Shown: one piece after another, positions 1 through 5,790 of the stretch
Numbering within the stretch: position 1 is the stretch's first letter
How the letters are laid out: every line of letters starts with the position of its first letter
DNA from: CAZGIF01 sp964526045
GTDB taxonomy: Bacteria; Patescibacteriota; Gracilibacteria; Absconditabacterales; Absconditicoccaceae
Direction of reading: 5' to 3'
NCBI GenBank assembly: GCA_964526045.1
Contig: CAZGIF010000016.1
Location: forward strand, 1-5,790
DNA length: 5,790 nucleotides
Notes under the pieces: model-generated
What the model saw: only the letters and a program-made list of their open reading frames with translations
Databases searched by the model: none
What the model was told of the DNA's origin: nothing
Program-made: the position numbers and the translations under genes

Positions 1-36
1 ATCTACAATAGTAGAAATCTTTTATATGTTCTAGAC
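1..36 (-). CRISPR. Type V-A direct repeat, first repeat of an array extending left of the window
   Basis: Read on the minus strand, this 36-nt unit starts GTCTAGAAC and ends with ATTTCTACTATTGTAGAT. That end is the hallmark Cas12a repeat hairpin: stem TCTAC/GTAGA with loop TATT. A second copy at 5754-5789 differs at only two positions. Cas12a processing normally leaves this 3' part of the repeat as the handle of each crRNA, with the spacer 3' of it, so spacers would lie left of base 1. No second repeat follows within a spacer length to the right, so this is the cas12a-proximal edge of the array. Orientation matches cas12a. No spacer is visible here. Confidence 0.93.
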
Positions 37-244
37 CCCGTGATGTTAGATTTTATGAGGGTTTTGATCGACATAACACGTACGTCATATTTCTCAAAAC
101 CCTCTATTCACCTCTAGCCACAAAAATGAAGACTATAGGTTTGCAATTTGTAAGAACACACAATAGATTTTCACTACCTATTGACTATCAATGACCATAT
201 TTTATATCAACATACTATACAAAAAAGTAGTTTTTGCAAATGTA
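37..244 (-). other. Gene-free stretch between cas12a and the left array (probable leader)
   Basis: These 208 bases separate the cas12a stop codon from the first repeat of the left array. Because the array reads leftward, this is where its leader and promoter would be expected. It is very AT-rich. I find no coding region of useful length on either strand with TGA as glycine, apart from an unconvincing 34-codon plus-strand frame at 126-230. A short palindrome lies at 180-192 and an 11-bp stem-loop at 57-104. I could not identify a convincing -35/-10 pair. Confidence 0.5.
57..104. repeat. 11-bp perfect inverted repeat next to the array
   Basis: GAGGGTTTTGA (57-67) is the exact reverse complement of TCAAAACCCTC (94-104). 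The 26-nt loop contains the palindrome ACGTACGT (78-85). The element ends about 20 bases from the first repeat on the leader side. There is no T-run after the stem in either direction, so a classical intrinsic terminator is unlikely. A leader protein-binding site, or a hairpin protecting the cas12a mRNA end, would fit. Both are inference. Confidence 0.7.
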
Positions 245-3200
245 TTATGGATTTAAGCTCAAGTCCCATTCACTATCACTTACAAACAAACTCTTTTCTC
301 ATTTCTTTATTTTTCAGACCATAATAATTCATTTTCTTGCTATATTATATGCTCAGTTTGCATCTCACGAAGTAGGTTTTGATATATTATTAGCCTTTTC
401 CTGATCAGTGAGTTTATAATATTCACGACTATCAAACTTGTTCCCGTTTTTGTCTTCTACACACGATACTATAAAATCATTTTTCTCCGCATCACTATTT
501 CTGATTTGCATAATCAGGTCAATAATCCAGATCAAGGTCTGAAAACATCAGACACTTTCTTGAGAGTGTAGTTGGGATAAAATATCGCTATTTTTGGTGA
601 TTGCATACTTGGTGCATCGTTTATCAAGTTCCTCTGTAGGATTGTATTGTTTTTCTATCCATTTTCAGTGAGCGTTTTTTGCTCATCTTCGTCTTTCGAC
701 GTTTGATCGTAGTCTTCGTTTTTTGTCTTGGAGATAATACGCTTGTTTGCTTGTATCAAATCCTATTGAGACAAAGCTTTCTTGTATGTTTTTTTTCATT
801 TCATCTACTGATCACTTTTTGAGATAGATAGTCTTTCTCCATCAGGTGATAGGATCCGTTGTGGATGTATAATTTGCACGAGTATAGAGTATGATTCATC
901 GCTGTGTTGCCCTTTCTATATCACCGAAAGTACCCGCAAATGGACACAGCTGATATGGATTGGTAACAGATCATAGTTCTCATGTGTTTTTGCTCTTGTC
1001 TACAAGAAAAGAAAGTTTTTTTGCAAGAGCTACTTCGAGGTTTTGGTAGGCAGATTTTTCTATTTTTTTTCTACTATTTTTGAATCCCGTATTGAGATTT
1101 TCCAAGACAACAAGTGCATTGTATTTTAGAACCAAATCAGCAATTTTTTTGACAACATGGGAGATGTATCATTCTTTGAGTTCTTTGATTTTGCCTATGG
1201 TTTCTCGGTTTTGTCTGGCAGAGAGTCTATTTTGTGCATTTTCTTCAAGTAGTTGTCCATAATCAACAGATTTTTTTTGTAGCTTTCATTCTTTATCTGT
1301 GTATTCATACTCAAAAATATTGAGCGTTCCTTGTTCAATAATGTCTCCTTGTGGATTGATGACGCTATAGAAGTTGAGGTGCTTTTCTCCACGGTCGATA
1401 CCAATGATATTACACTGATTGTTTTTGATATATTCATTGATTTCATCGTTTACTTTTGTCACTTTCTTGGATGCAAAGTTGAGCGTGATAGGACAGTGAA
1501 ACAGTATCTTGTCTTCTGTATATCTTTTTTTCTCAATAGCATTGTCGTTTATGCTCTCTCAGTGTTTAGTTTTTTTACGTTTTTTGTCCTTGAGACTCGC
1601 AGGACGAAAGAACACTTCTGCTCCACCATTAAGCTTTATATTGCTTCATGGACGAAACATATCCAATCGATACAAAGTCTGTAAATTAGGCTTCTTATCT
1701 GTTTGTCATTTTCCAAAATCTTTGGATGAAAGACGAAAAAGATAGACCTGACCTTTTTCTACGGCTGTATCCAATTCTTGTTTGTTGATTGGTGTTCGTG
1801 AAAGCTTATATCATTGTCTTTCTACATCTGAGAAAAAATCGCTCAATCTTACATAATCAGTATTTTCCTTAAATTGAAAATTAAAGTCTTTATACTTAAA
1901 TCAGTCTTTTTCATACTTATTAAAAAAATCTTTATAACATTGTATCAAGACTGGTAAATCAGAAACTTCATCATTTTTTATGATGATTTTATTCTCACTA
2001 TTCAAACATTCTACTGGACAAGTTCGTCAATATGCTTGTGCAGAGTTAAAACACTTCCTTACAAATCATCAAACTCAAGTAGGTAAAGCAATTTGTTTAT
2101 ATTCCATTTTGTGTATATCCTCAAATTCTGATGATACAGCATACAATTTTTTGTTTCTTTGATCAAAAAACTGATTGTTCTCTTTTTTCATAATCGCAAG
2201 ATAATATCACTCATTATCTTTGAGAATAACAGAAAGGTTTTGTGTTTCTTTATTTTTGTCCCATCCTCACAAGAGCGTTGAACAATCAAAATTCAACTTC
2301 ATTTTTTCTATCGAAAATGGTTTTTTGGTGACATAATTTCTGATGAGATCGTAGTATCTGTTTACATCAAAATCTTGGATGAGAAGATCAATTTCTTTGG
2401 TAAAATCAGATGTTTCTTGTTGCCATTTGCTGACATCTACTCTCCATAGTTTGAGAAACCTCAGTAGCTCTATCGTTTTGTCTCCAAAGACTTTGACTGT
2501 GTTTTTATGATGTTGGTTTTGTGTATCGAAAGCGTCTATTCGTTTGACCTGTTCTTGTGTTTGTCTGAGTCACAGATTCTCATCATCATCGTTATCAAGG
2601 ATTGTCTCATAATGATTTTTGAGCAACGAAACAAAGTATTCTCGATTATTCACATTCGTCGTTTTGTTTTTTTCAAGCTCTTTTTTAAATAATGTTATTT
2701 TTTTGTCTTCTTCTACACCTGTTTGATCAGGAATCACAACGTTTTCCAAAATACTTTTGAGATCAGCAAGACTAACATAATCAGGAACTTTGACTTGTCG
2801 CTCTTTATTACTATCTTTTTTTTTGCTAAATACACCCAATGCTTGTCACTGTTCGCTGACCATGTACCAATTCGCAAAAAATTTATTTGATAGCCAGGTG
2901 AGATGTACTTTGCTGATCCATACTTTGTCCAACTGCTCCATACCTCCAAAAAAGTCAGTGATTGTTTTTTGTATTTTAGGTACTTGTTGGTCACACAATG
3001 CCATATATTCAGCAATAGTTTGTTCTAGTCACCCATCGCTTTCGATACTTTCAAAGAGCTTTGTCTTTCCTTTGTCAGATCAAATTTGCTTGTAGAGTGT
3101 TGTGAGTTGTGGAAGTTTGGTTTTGTGTTGTTGATTGTGTTGATTGATTCTTTGATTTATACCATCAGTTATTCTTTTGCCATGCTCGTCAATTGTTCCC

Positions 3201-3979
3201 CCTATCGTGTAGTTGTACCTATCAATCCCCTCTTGCGTCAAAAAATGTATGTAACTCTGTGGATCAAAAATTTCTTGCTCTTCTTGTGTCAGTCAGATAT
3301 CGTTGATCTTGTCATACAAGAGGATATTGTTGCAAAAAGTAATCAGATTTTGATCTATGATACGAAATGCGATTTCTGTTACTTTTCCCTCTACGGTATA
3401 ATAATTTTCACGGTTTTGATTGAAACCAGTAAAATATGTCCAAAATCATGCAAAACTTTTGATAATTTCCAATGCTTGTACATCATGTTGATATCTTTGC
3501 TCCAAGACTTTTTGTATTCCGGACTCCGTCAGAATTTTGTATCATGATGCCTTGAGTAAGTCTTTTCCTTTCTCATCAGTATAGATATTTTTTCGCTCTT
3601 CTGCCGTATATATATACACATTTCCTATAGCTTGCCTCAATTCTTTTTTTCTTTGGTCAAATTCTTTTTGAAGAGACTCCAATTCTTTGTCCGTAAGAGA
3701 TTTTTTGTTGATAAGTTTCTTTTTGTAATCAGTATAAAAAACAAAAAAATCACTGACATCAATAGATGTTTTTTCTAGAGATTGCTTGATAAAATCGTTA
3801 TGAAGTGCATCCAAAATCGGTTTAATCTGCATATATCCTTGATCTCTGGTAGTGTCAGTGTCTAGTACTCATTGATCTTTCTTGATATATTCAAGGGTTT
3901 TTCAGACTGGCTTGAGCTCTCGTCTGAGAGTTTTCATCACAGGATACAGGTTTGTCAGAGAAGAAAAAGGAGAAGGCAT
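245..3979 (-). CDS. cas12a: Cas12a (Cpf1), type V-A CRISPR effector nuclease, read with UGA = Gly
   Basis: RNA-guided DNA endonuclease that in this family also processes its own pre-crRNA. The frame is open for 1245 codons if TGA is sense (I count 34 in-frame TGA) and ends with TAA. The 1244 aa fit the family (AsCas12a 1307, LbCas12a 1228, from memory). The start is the ATG at 3979, because homology begins at once: LTNLYPVMKTLRRELKPVGK (residues 8-27) matches FTNLYQVSKTLRFELIPQGK of AsCas12a. REC lobe: SFAGFWTYFTGFNQNRENYY. WED/PI: KPFSIEKMKLNF and GGWDKNKE, with K577 matching PAM-contacting K548 of AsCas12a; the position of its S542 is G571. RuvC-I GIDRGE (D862), RuvC-II VLENLNTGF (E960), Nuc QIRNSD (R1160) and RuvC-III GDANGAYNIARKG (D1206) are all intact, so it should be active. 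TGA codes the glycines of KEGY (937) and DANGAY. No Shine-Dalgarno is visible. The processing loop at 806-818 is unusual (see findings). The leader carries an orphan repeat hairpin. Confidence 0.98.
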
Positions 3980-3987
3980 GAGATGGG

Positions 3988-4077
3988 AAAGAGGATAAAT
4001 TAGAATACGAACTAAATAACAATCTAAGCCTTCGCAACAACGTTATTATCTACAATAGTAGAAATATTCTCCTCTTT
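3988..4077 (-). promoter_or_regulatory. cas12a leader: long-range stem enclosing the orphan repeat hairpin
   Basis: On the minus strand AAAGAGGAGAATA (4077-4065) can pair with TATTC (4007-4003) and TCCTCTTT (3995-3988). This gives 13 base pairs interrupted by one 7-nt bulge (4002-3996). The stem encloses the repeat hairpin and the guide-like segment, and its 3' arm ends 8 nt before the cas12a ATG. Inside it, AATAAC (4047-4042) can pair with GTTATT (4020-4015). There is no Shine-Dalgarno between stem and ATG. Inference: an RNA switch or Cas12a-cleavable leader. Weak -10-like hexamers on this strand are TATTCT (4007-4002) and TATACT (4104-4099), neither with a good -35. Confidence 0.5.
4020..4066 (-). 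ncRNA. Candidate crRNA-like RNA (CreR-type orphan guide) upstream of cas12a
   Basis: The minus strand of 4065-4048 is ATTTCTACTATTGTAGAT, identical over 18 nt to the 3' half of the array repeats. The 5' half of the repeat is absent, so only the part Cas12a binds is kept. A guide-like sequence follows, beginning AATAACGTTGTTGCGAAGG, and no second repeat follows it. The orientation is that of cas12a, whose ATG lies 68 nt downstream. Single-repeat modules of this kind beside cas genes are known as CreR or mini-CRISPR RNAs, which guide the effector to repress its own promoter and have been reported for type V-A. Whether this one is expressed, and where it ends, cannot be seen here. Confidence 0.6.
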
Positions 4078-4110
4078 ATCACCACTCTGACAAAAAGGAG
4101 TATATTTTCA

Positions 4111-4284
4111 CTATGTGTTTACATTCCTATCGCTATATAAGCATTTTAATACTAAATTTGCATTACGCAAACAATTTTGCTCACTTGAGAAAGACTCGGA
4201 TGAAGCTCAAACAATTTCGTAATTTGAGACAACTATTCTTCGCCTTCGATAACCTACCTGATCTCTATAGATACTAAATTTCAT
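4111..4284 (-). CDS. Small DUF1508 (UPF0339, YegP-like) protein, one in-frame TGA
   Basis: This 57-aa gene is visible only if TGA is read as glycine (residue 26); it ends with TAG. The sequence MKFSIYRDQVGYRRRRIVV, then NYEIVGASSE, SFSSEQNC and NANLVLKCL, follows the DUF1508 pattern: a short F-x-I/V-Y-x-D strand, a G-x-x-R-W/R-R segment, N-G-E-I-I-A-x-S-E, then Y/F-x-S-x-x-x-C and an I-x-x-V/I helix. It fits a single copy of that compact repeat. Its biochemical function is not established. It lies 131 bases upstream of cas12a in the same direction, and the gap holds the orphan repeat hairpin, so a shared transcript could be cut there by Cas12a. The start at 4284 follows directly on a TATAAT, suggesting a leaderless mRNA. 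A CRISPR role is unproven. Confidence 0.82.
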
Positions 4285-4289
4285 TATAT

Positions 4290-4295
4290 ATTATA
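4290..4295 (-). promoter_or_regulatory. TATAAT -10 element of the DUF1508 gene (possibly also cas12a)
   Basis: The minus strand reads TATAAT at 4295-4290, with five bases between it and the ATG at 4284. Transcription would start at or next to the start codon, giving a leaderless mRNA, in keeping with the lack of a Shine-Dalgarno. I see no good -35 hexamer. The plus strand also reads TATAAT at 4292-4297, so the direction is not certain from the motif alone. Confidence 0.5.
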
Positions 4296-4306
4296 ATAAA
4301 AAAAAT

Positions 4307-4341
4307 AAAACGCCATAGAGACTTGAAAATGAGTGGCTTTT
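4307..4341. terminator. Terminator-like hairpin with T-runs on both sides
   Basis: GCCAT (4312-4316) pairs with GTGGC (4333-4337), including one G-T wobble, and AAAA (4307-4310) with TTTT (4338-4341). On the minus strand the stem is followed by GTTTTATTTTTTTTATT, a strong T-tract, so it could end transcripts coming from the ATPase just before the DUF1508 promoter. On the plus strand TTTTCTTT follows. The GC stem is short (5 bp) and the loop long (16 nt), so its strength is uncertain. Confidence 0.4.
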
Positions 4342-4351
4342 CTTTAGTATT

Positions 4352-4441
4352 AATATTGCAGGTTTGGATATTTGCAATATTGGTACTGTCTCCTGGCAGT
4401 ATCAATTTAATTATTTCAAATTGGTTTGCAATATCTTTTTT
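4352..4441. other. Cluster of stem-loops, possible structured RNA
   Basis: AATATTGCA (4352-4360) pairs perfectly with TGCAATATT (4373-4381). GGTACTG (4382-4388) pairs with CAGTATC (4397-4403) with one G-T wobble. CAATTT (4403-4408) pairs with AAATTG (4418-4423). A second TGCAATAT (4427-4434) can compete for 4353-4360, and CTTTTTT follows on the plus strand (4435-4441). The wobble pairs survive only in plus-strand RNA; minus-strand RNA would have C-A mismatches there. This mildly favours an RNA transcribed on the plus strand, convergent with the ATPase. No coding potential or known RNA family is recognised. Confidence 0.4.
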
Positions 4442-4473
4442 CAATAACGTTATTTAATATTTTCAATAACATT
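4439..4473 (+). promoter_or_regulatory. Two TTTC-preceded sites matching the orphan guide seed
   Basis: TTTC (4439-4442) is followed by AATAACGTTATT, which matches guide positions 1-9, 11 and 12 of the orphan crRNA-like RNA. A second TTTC (4461-4464) is followed by AATAACATT, which matches 8 of the first 9 guide positions. TTTV is the usual Cas12a PAM, and limited seed matching is what CreR-type repression without cleavage would need. AATAACGTTATT is also a perfect palindrome, so a protein operator is an alternative. The sites lie about 460 bases upstream of the cas12a start and do not overlap a promoter I can identify. Confidence 0.35.
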
Positions 4474-4496
4474 TAATGTTGATAGATATGTAAAAT

Positions 4497-4509
4497 GTAG
4501 AAATCTTTT
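4497..4509 (-). repeat. Decayed CRISPR repeat fragment
   Basis: GTAGAAATCTTTT on the plus strand is identical over 13 bases to positions 11-23 of the array repeat. The flanking half that forms the other arm of the Cas12a hairpin has diverged, so it would not fold or be processed. It lies 58 bases beyond the ATPase stop codon. It may be a relic of an older array between the ATPase and cas12a. Chance similarity in AT-rich DNA cannot be excluded. Confidence 0.4.
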
Positions 4510-4536
4510 TCGTAACCCATACCCTTTACTGTCCTT

Positions 4537-4555
4537 ATTGGTCCTCTGGACAAAT
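4537..4555. other. Small stem-loop after the ATPase gene
   Basis: GTCC (4541-4544) and GGAC (4548-4551) pair around a three-base loop, and after one mismatch ATT (4537-4539) pairs with AAT (4553-4555). It lies 12 bases past the ATPase stop codon. No T-run follows on the minus strand, so it is more likely an mRNA-end hairpin than a terminator. Confidence 0.3.
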
Positions 4556-4567
4556 ATACCTCTCTGT

Positions 4568-5677
4568 CTACACCACCTCCAAAATATTCTGTGGAGTCAC
4601 GACCCTGATATCATCACCATAGCTATAATCAGAGGGTAGTTTTGCTCTTTTTTTGGGATTTCGTTTGCACTCATAGGCGACGAAGTTGCCGTTGGACTCT
4701 TCTACATAGTCCACTTCCTGTCACTGATAATTACGCCAAAAATAACTATTAATATACAGATTGTTGTACTCTGCATACTTTCGTCTTTCGATGACAAAAA
4801 AATTCTCTCGCAAGACTCAGATGTCATTTCTTAGCTCCAATGGCTGAAATGCTTGGATCACAGCGTTGCGTATTCCAAGATCAAGAAAGTATATTTTTAC
4901 TTTTCATCAGATCTCGTTGCGTGCATTTCTGGCAAGTGGAGACAGTCTTTTTATGACAAAAGATTTTTCGAGTAGGTCTATGTACCTTTCTACTGTGTTT
5001 TTTGACATAGATAACCTCTGTCAGAGTTCGTTCATCGACACTTCGTTTCAGATCTGCAACGCCAAGAGCTGGAGAAGTTGTGATAATTTGTCAGATTTTT
5101 TTATATTTTCTATCTCAAGAATATCTTTGTATAGATAGTTGGAAGCAATATTTTCGAGACGTTGGCGAGCATCTATCTCACTTTGACATCCAAACACTTC
5201 TGGATACAGTCAAAAACGCAATATCTGACTCCATTGATCGTCAAAAATCATATTCTGATCGGGGTAGATTTCACGGAGAGCGAGTGGATACATCATATAC
5301 TCTCTTGTTCTCCCCGTGAGAGGTTCACGTATATTGTTTGCTAGATCAAAACTCGCTGATCATGTCGCTATCACACGCACATCAGGCATCATATCGTGGA
5401 TGATTTTTAGATTGATACCAATATTGGTAATTCTTTGAGCCTCATCTATAATGATAAGTTTTTTGTTTCATATGGCTCACTGGAGGGTTTGCAAAGATTG
5501 TGAAGAAAAAATCTGACGATATTGAAGTATATCTCAGGTGAAGTACGTTCCATCATACTCTGACAGTATTTTTTGACACAATGTCGTTTTTCAAACTTGC
5601 CTTGGTCCATATATCACGATTATTTTGGAGTTAGACAATGCTCTTGTAATATCATCATAGATCAGACGTTTGTACAT
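4568..5677 (-). CDS. AAA ATPase of the AAA_14/DUF4143 family, read with UGA = Gly
   Basis: This 369-aa protein has 12 in-frame TGA codons and ends with TAG. Walker A GPRQVGKTT is at residues 24-32; its glycine 29 is a TGA codon (5591-5593). Walker B LIIIDE is at 74-79 and a sensor-like ATGSASF at 104-110. The DUF4143 part follows: EPLTGRTREYMMYPL (118-132), a helix-turn-helix-like segment SMSKNTVERYIDLLEKSFVI (223-242), then KVKIYFLDLGIRNAV (259-273). The C-terminus has EVDYV (321-325) and VAYECK (333-338), the remote PD-(D/E)XK-like signature common in this family. The family is widespread in archaea, CPR and anaerobes, with no settled function. Mobility and toxin-antitoxin-like roles have been suggested, but none is shown. 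The ATG at 5677 fits the usual family N-terminus. The gene sits between a CRISPR repeat and the DUF1508-cas12a pair in the same direction. It is probably a passenger. Confidence 0.93.
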
Positions 5678-5740
5678 AATGACTATATTAACAATAAAAT
5701 TATCACTTAATTGACAACATTTTATATAAAAATAGTCATT
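5678..5740. repeat. Inverted repeat flanking the ATPase promoter
   Basis: AATGACTAT (5678-5686) and ATAGTCATT (5732-5740) are exact reverse complements; allowing one mismatch the arms extend to 12 bases. The arms bracket the candidate -10 region, and the inner arm touches the ATPase start codon. Spacing of the arms suits an operator pair or an mRNA-leader stem. The outer arm lies 13 bases from the CRISPR repeat. Confidence 0.5.
5683..5690 (-). promoter_or_regulatory. -10-like element of the ATPase gene
   Basis: The minus strand reads TAATAT (5690-5685), overlapping TATAGT (5688-5683), 5 to 7 bases before the ATG. As for the DUF1508 gene, the spacing implies a start at or near the ATG and no Shine-Dalgarno is present. 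TTGTCA (5717-5712) resembles a -35, but its 21-base spacing to TAATAT is too long. Confidence 0.4.
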
Positions 5741-5753
5741 TTACAAGTTTTCT

Positions 5754-5789
5754 ATCTACAATAGTAGAAATCTTTTATGCGTTCTAGAC
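5754..5789 (-). CRISPR. Type V-A direct repeat, last repeat of an array extending right of the window
   Basis: The 36-nt unit matches the repeat at 1-36 except for two bases in the 5' half of the transcribed unit (GC at 5779-5780 instead of AT). The hairpin half is identical. It reads leftward, so spacers of this array lie to the right of the window. No further repeat follows on the left, so this is the trailer end, where a slightly degenerate repeat is common. Only one base of the adjacent spacer is visible. Confidence 0.92.
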
Positions 5790-5790
5790 A

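Noticed and set aside
126..230. Plus-strand 34-codon frame in the probable array leader
   Set aside because: It is short, has no recognisable homology or ribosome-binding site, and is opposite in direction to all other genes.
1195..1446. Minus-strand frame of 83 codons over the RuvC-I region
   Set aside because: It is a frame-shifted shadow. The in-frame reading gives GIDRGE and continues through TGA glycines.
2736..2746. A third TTTV-preceded partial match to the orphan guide, inside cas12a
   Set aside because: Mismatches at seed positions 1 and 3, and a location deep in the coding region, make it a likely chance match. It shows the background level for such matches.
2734..3015. Minus-strand frame of 93 codons overlapping cas12a
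   Set aside because: It is out of frame with the Cas12a reading, which is continuous and homologous through the same interval.
3086..3547. Plus-strand open frame of 153 codons and other plus-strand frames within 1080-3547
   Set aside because: They lie opposite cas12a, have low-complexity hydrophobic translations rich in F, L, S and I, and match no family. They arise because the true gene is on the other strand.
245..3979. cas12a as a pseudogene with many premature stops
   Set aside because: Only TGA interrupts it, never TAA or TAG. TGA sits at conserved glycines and all catalytic residues are intact.
4149..4286. Near-identical direct repeats (4149-4165 and 4271-4286, sharing ATACTAAATTT and CATTA)
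   Set aside because: They fall at the start and within the 3' part of the DUF1508 gene and are AT-rich. With one indel and no mobile gene between them, chance is a sufficient explanation.
4407..4472. Minus-strand 21-codon frame overlapping the guide-matching sites
   Set aside because: It is too short to support and shows no start signals. The hairpins and repeats explain the region better.

Overview
The window is AT-rich DNA from a bacterium that reads UGA as glycine (translation table 25). With the standard code the minus strand breaks into fragments of about 100 codons. If TGA is glycine it resolves into three uninterrupted genes, all on the minus strand. TGA falls exactly where conserved glycines sit: the Walker A GKT of an ATPase, the DANGAY motif and 'KEGY' segment of Cas12a, and the N-terminal 'PxGKT' of Cas12a. 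This code is known from the CPR lineages Gracilibacteria (BD1-5/GN02) and Absconditabacteria (SR1). The sequence alone does not tell me which.

Layout in transcription order (high to low coordinates): (1) 5789-5754, a complete type V-A CRISPR repeat, probably the trailer end of an array lying to the right. (2) 5677-4568, an AAA ATPase of the AAA_14/DUF4143 family. (3) 4567-4285, a gene-free stretch with several stem-loops, a terminator-like hairpin, a decayed repeat fragment and two sites resembling Cas12a targets. (4) 4284-4111, a small DUF1508 (UPF0339/YegP-like) protein. (5) 4110-3980, a leader with an orphan 18-nt Cas12a repeat hairpin, a guide-like sequence and a long-range stem that encloses both and ends just upstream of the cas12a start. 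(6) 3979-245, a complete cas12a (1244 aa) with all RuvC and Nuc catalytic residues. (7) 244-37, a gene-free stretch with an 11-bp stem-loop. (8) 36-1, the first repeat of another array continuing left. No cas1, cas2 or cas4 is present.

Reading: this is the effector part of a type V-A CRISPR-Cas locus. Cas12a, the arrays and the orphan hairpin share one orientation, so one protein can process all the RNAs. The most interesting part is the cas12a leader. The orphan hairpin could make a CreR-like self-regulating guide RNA, or Cas12a could cut its own leader there, or both. The ATPase and the DUF1508 protein have no established CRISPR role and may be passengers.
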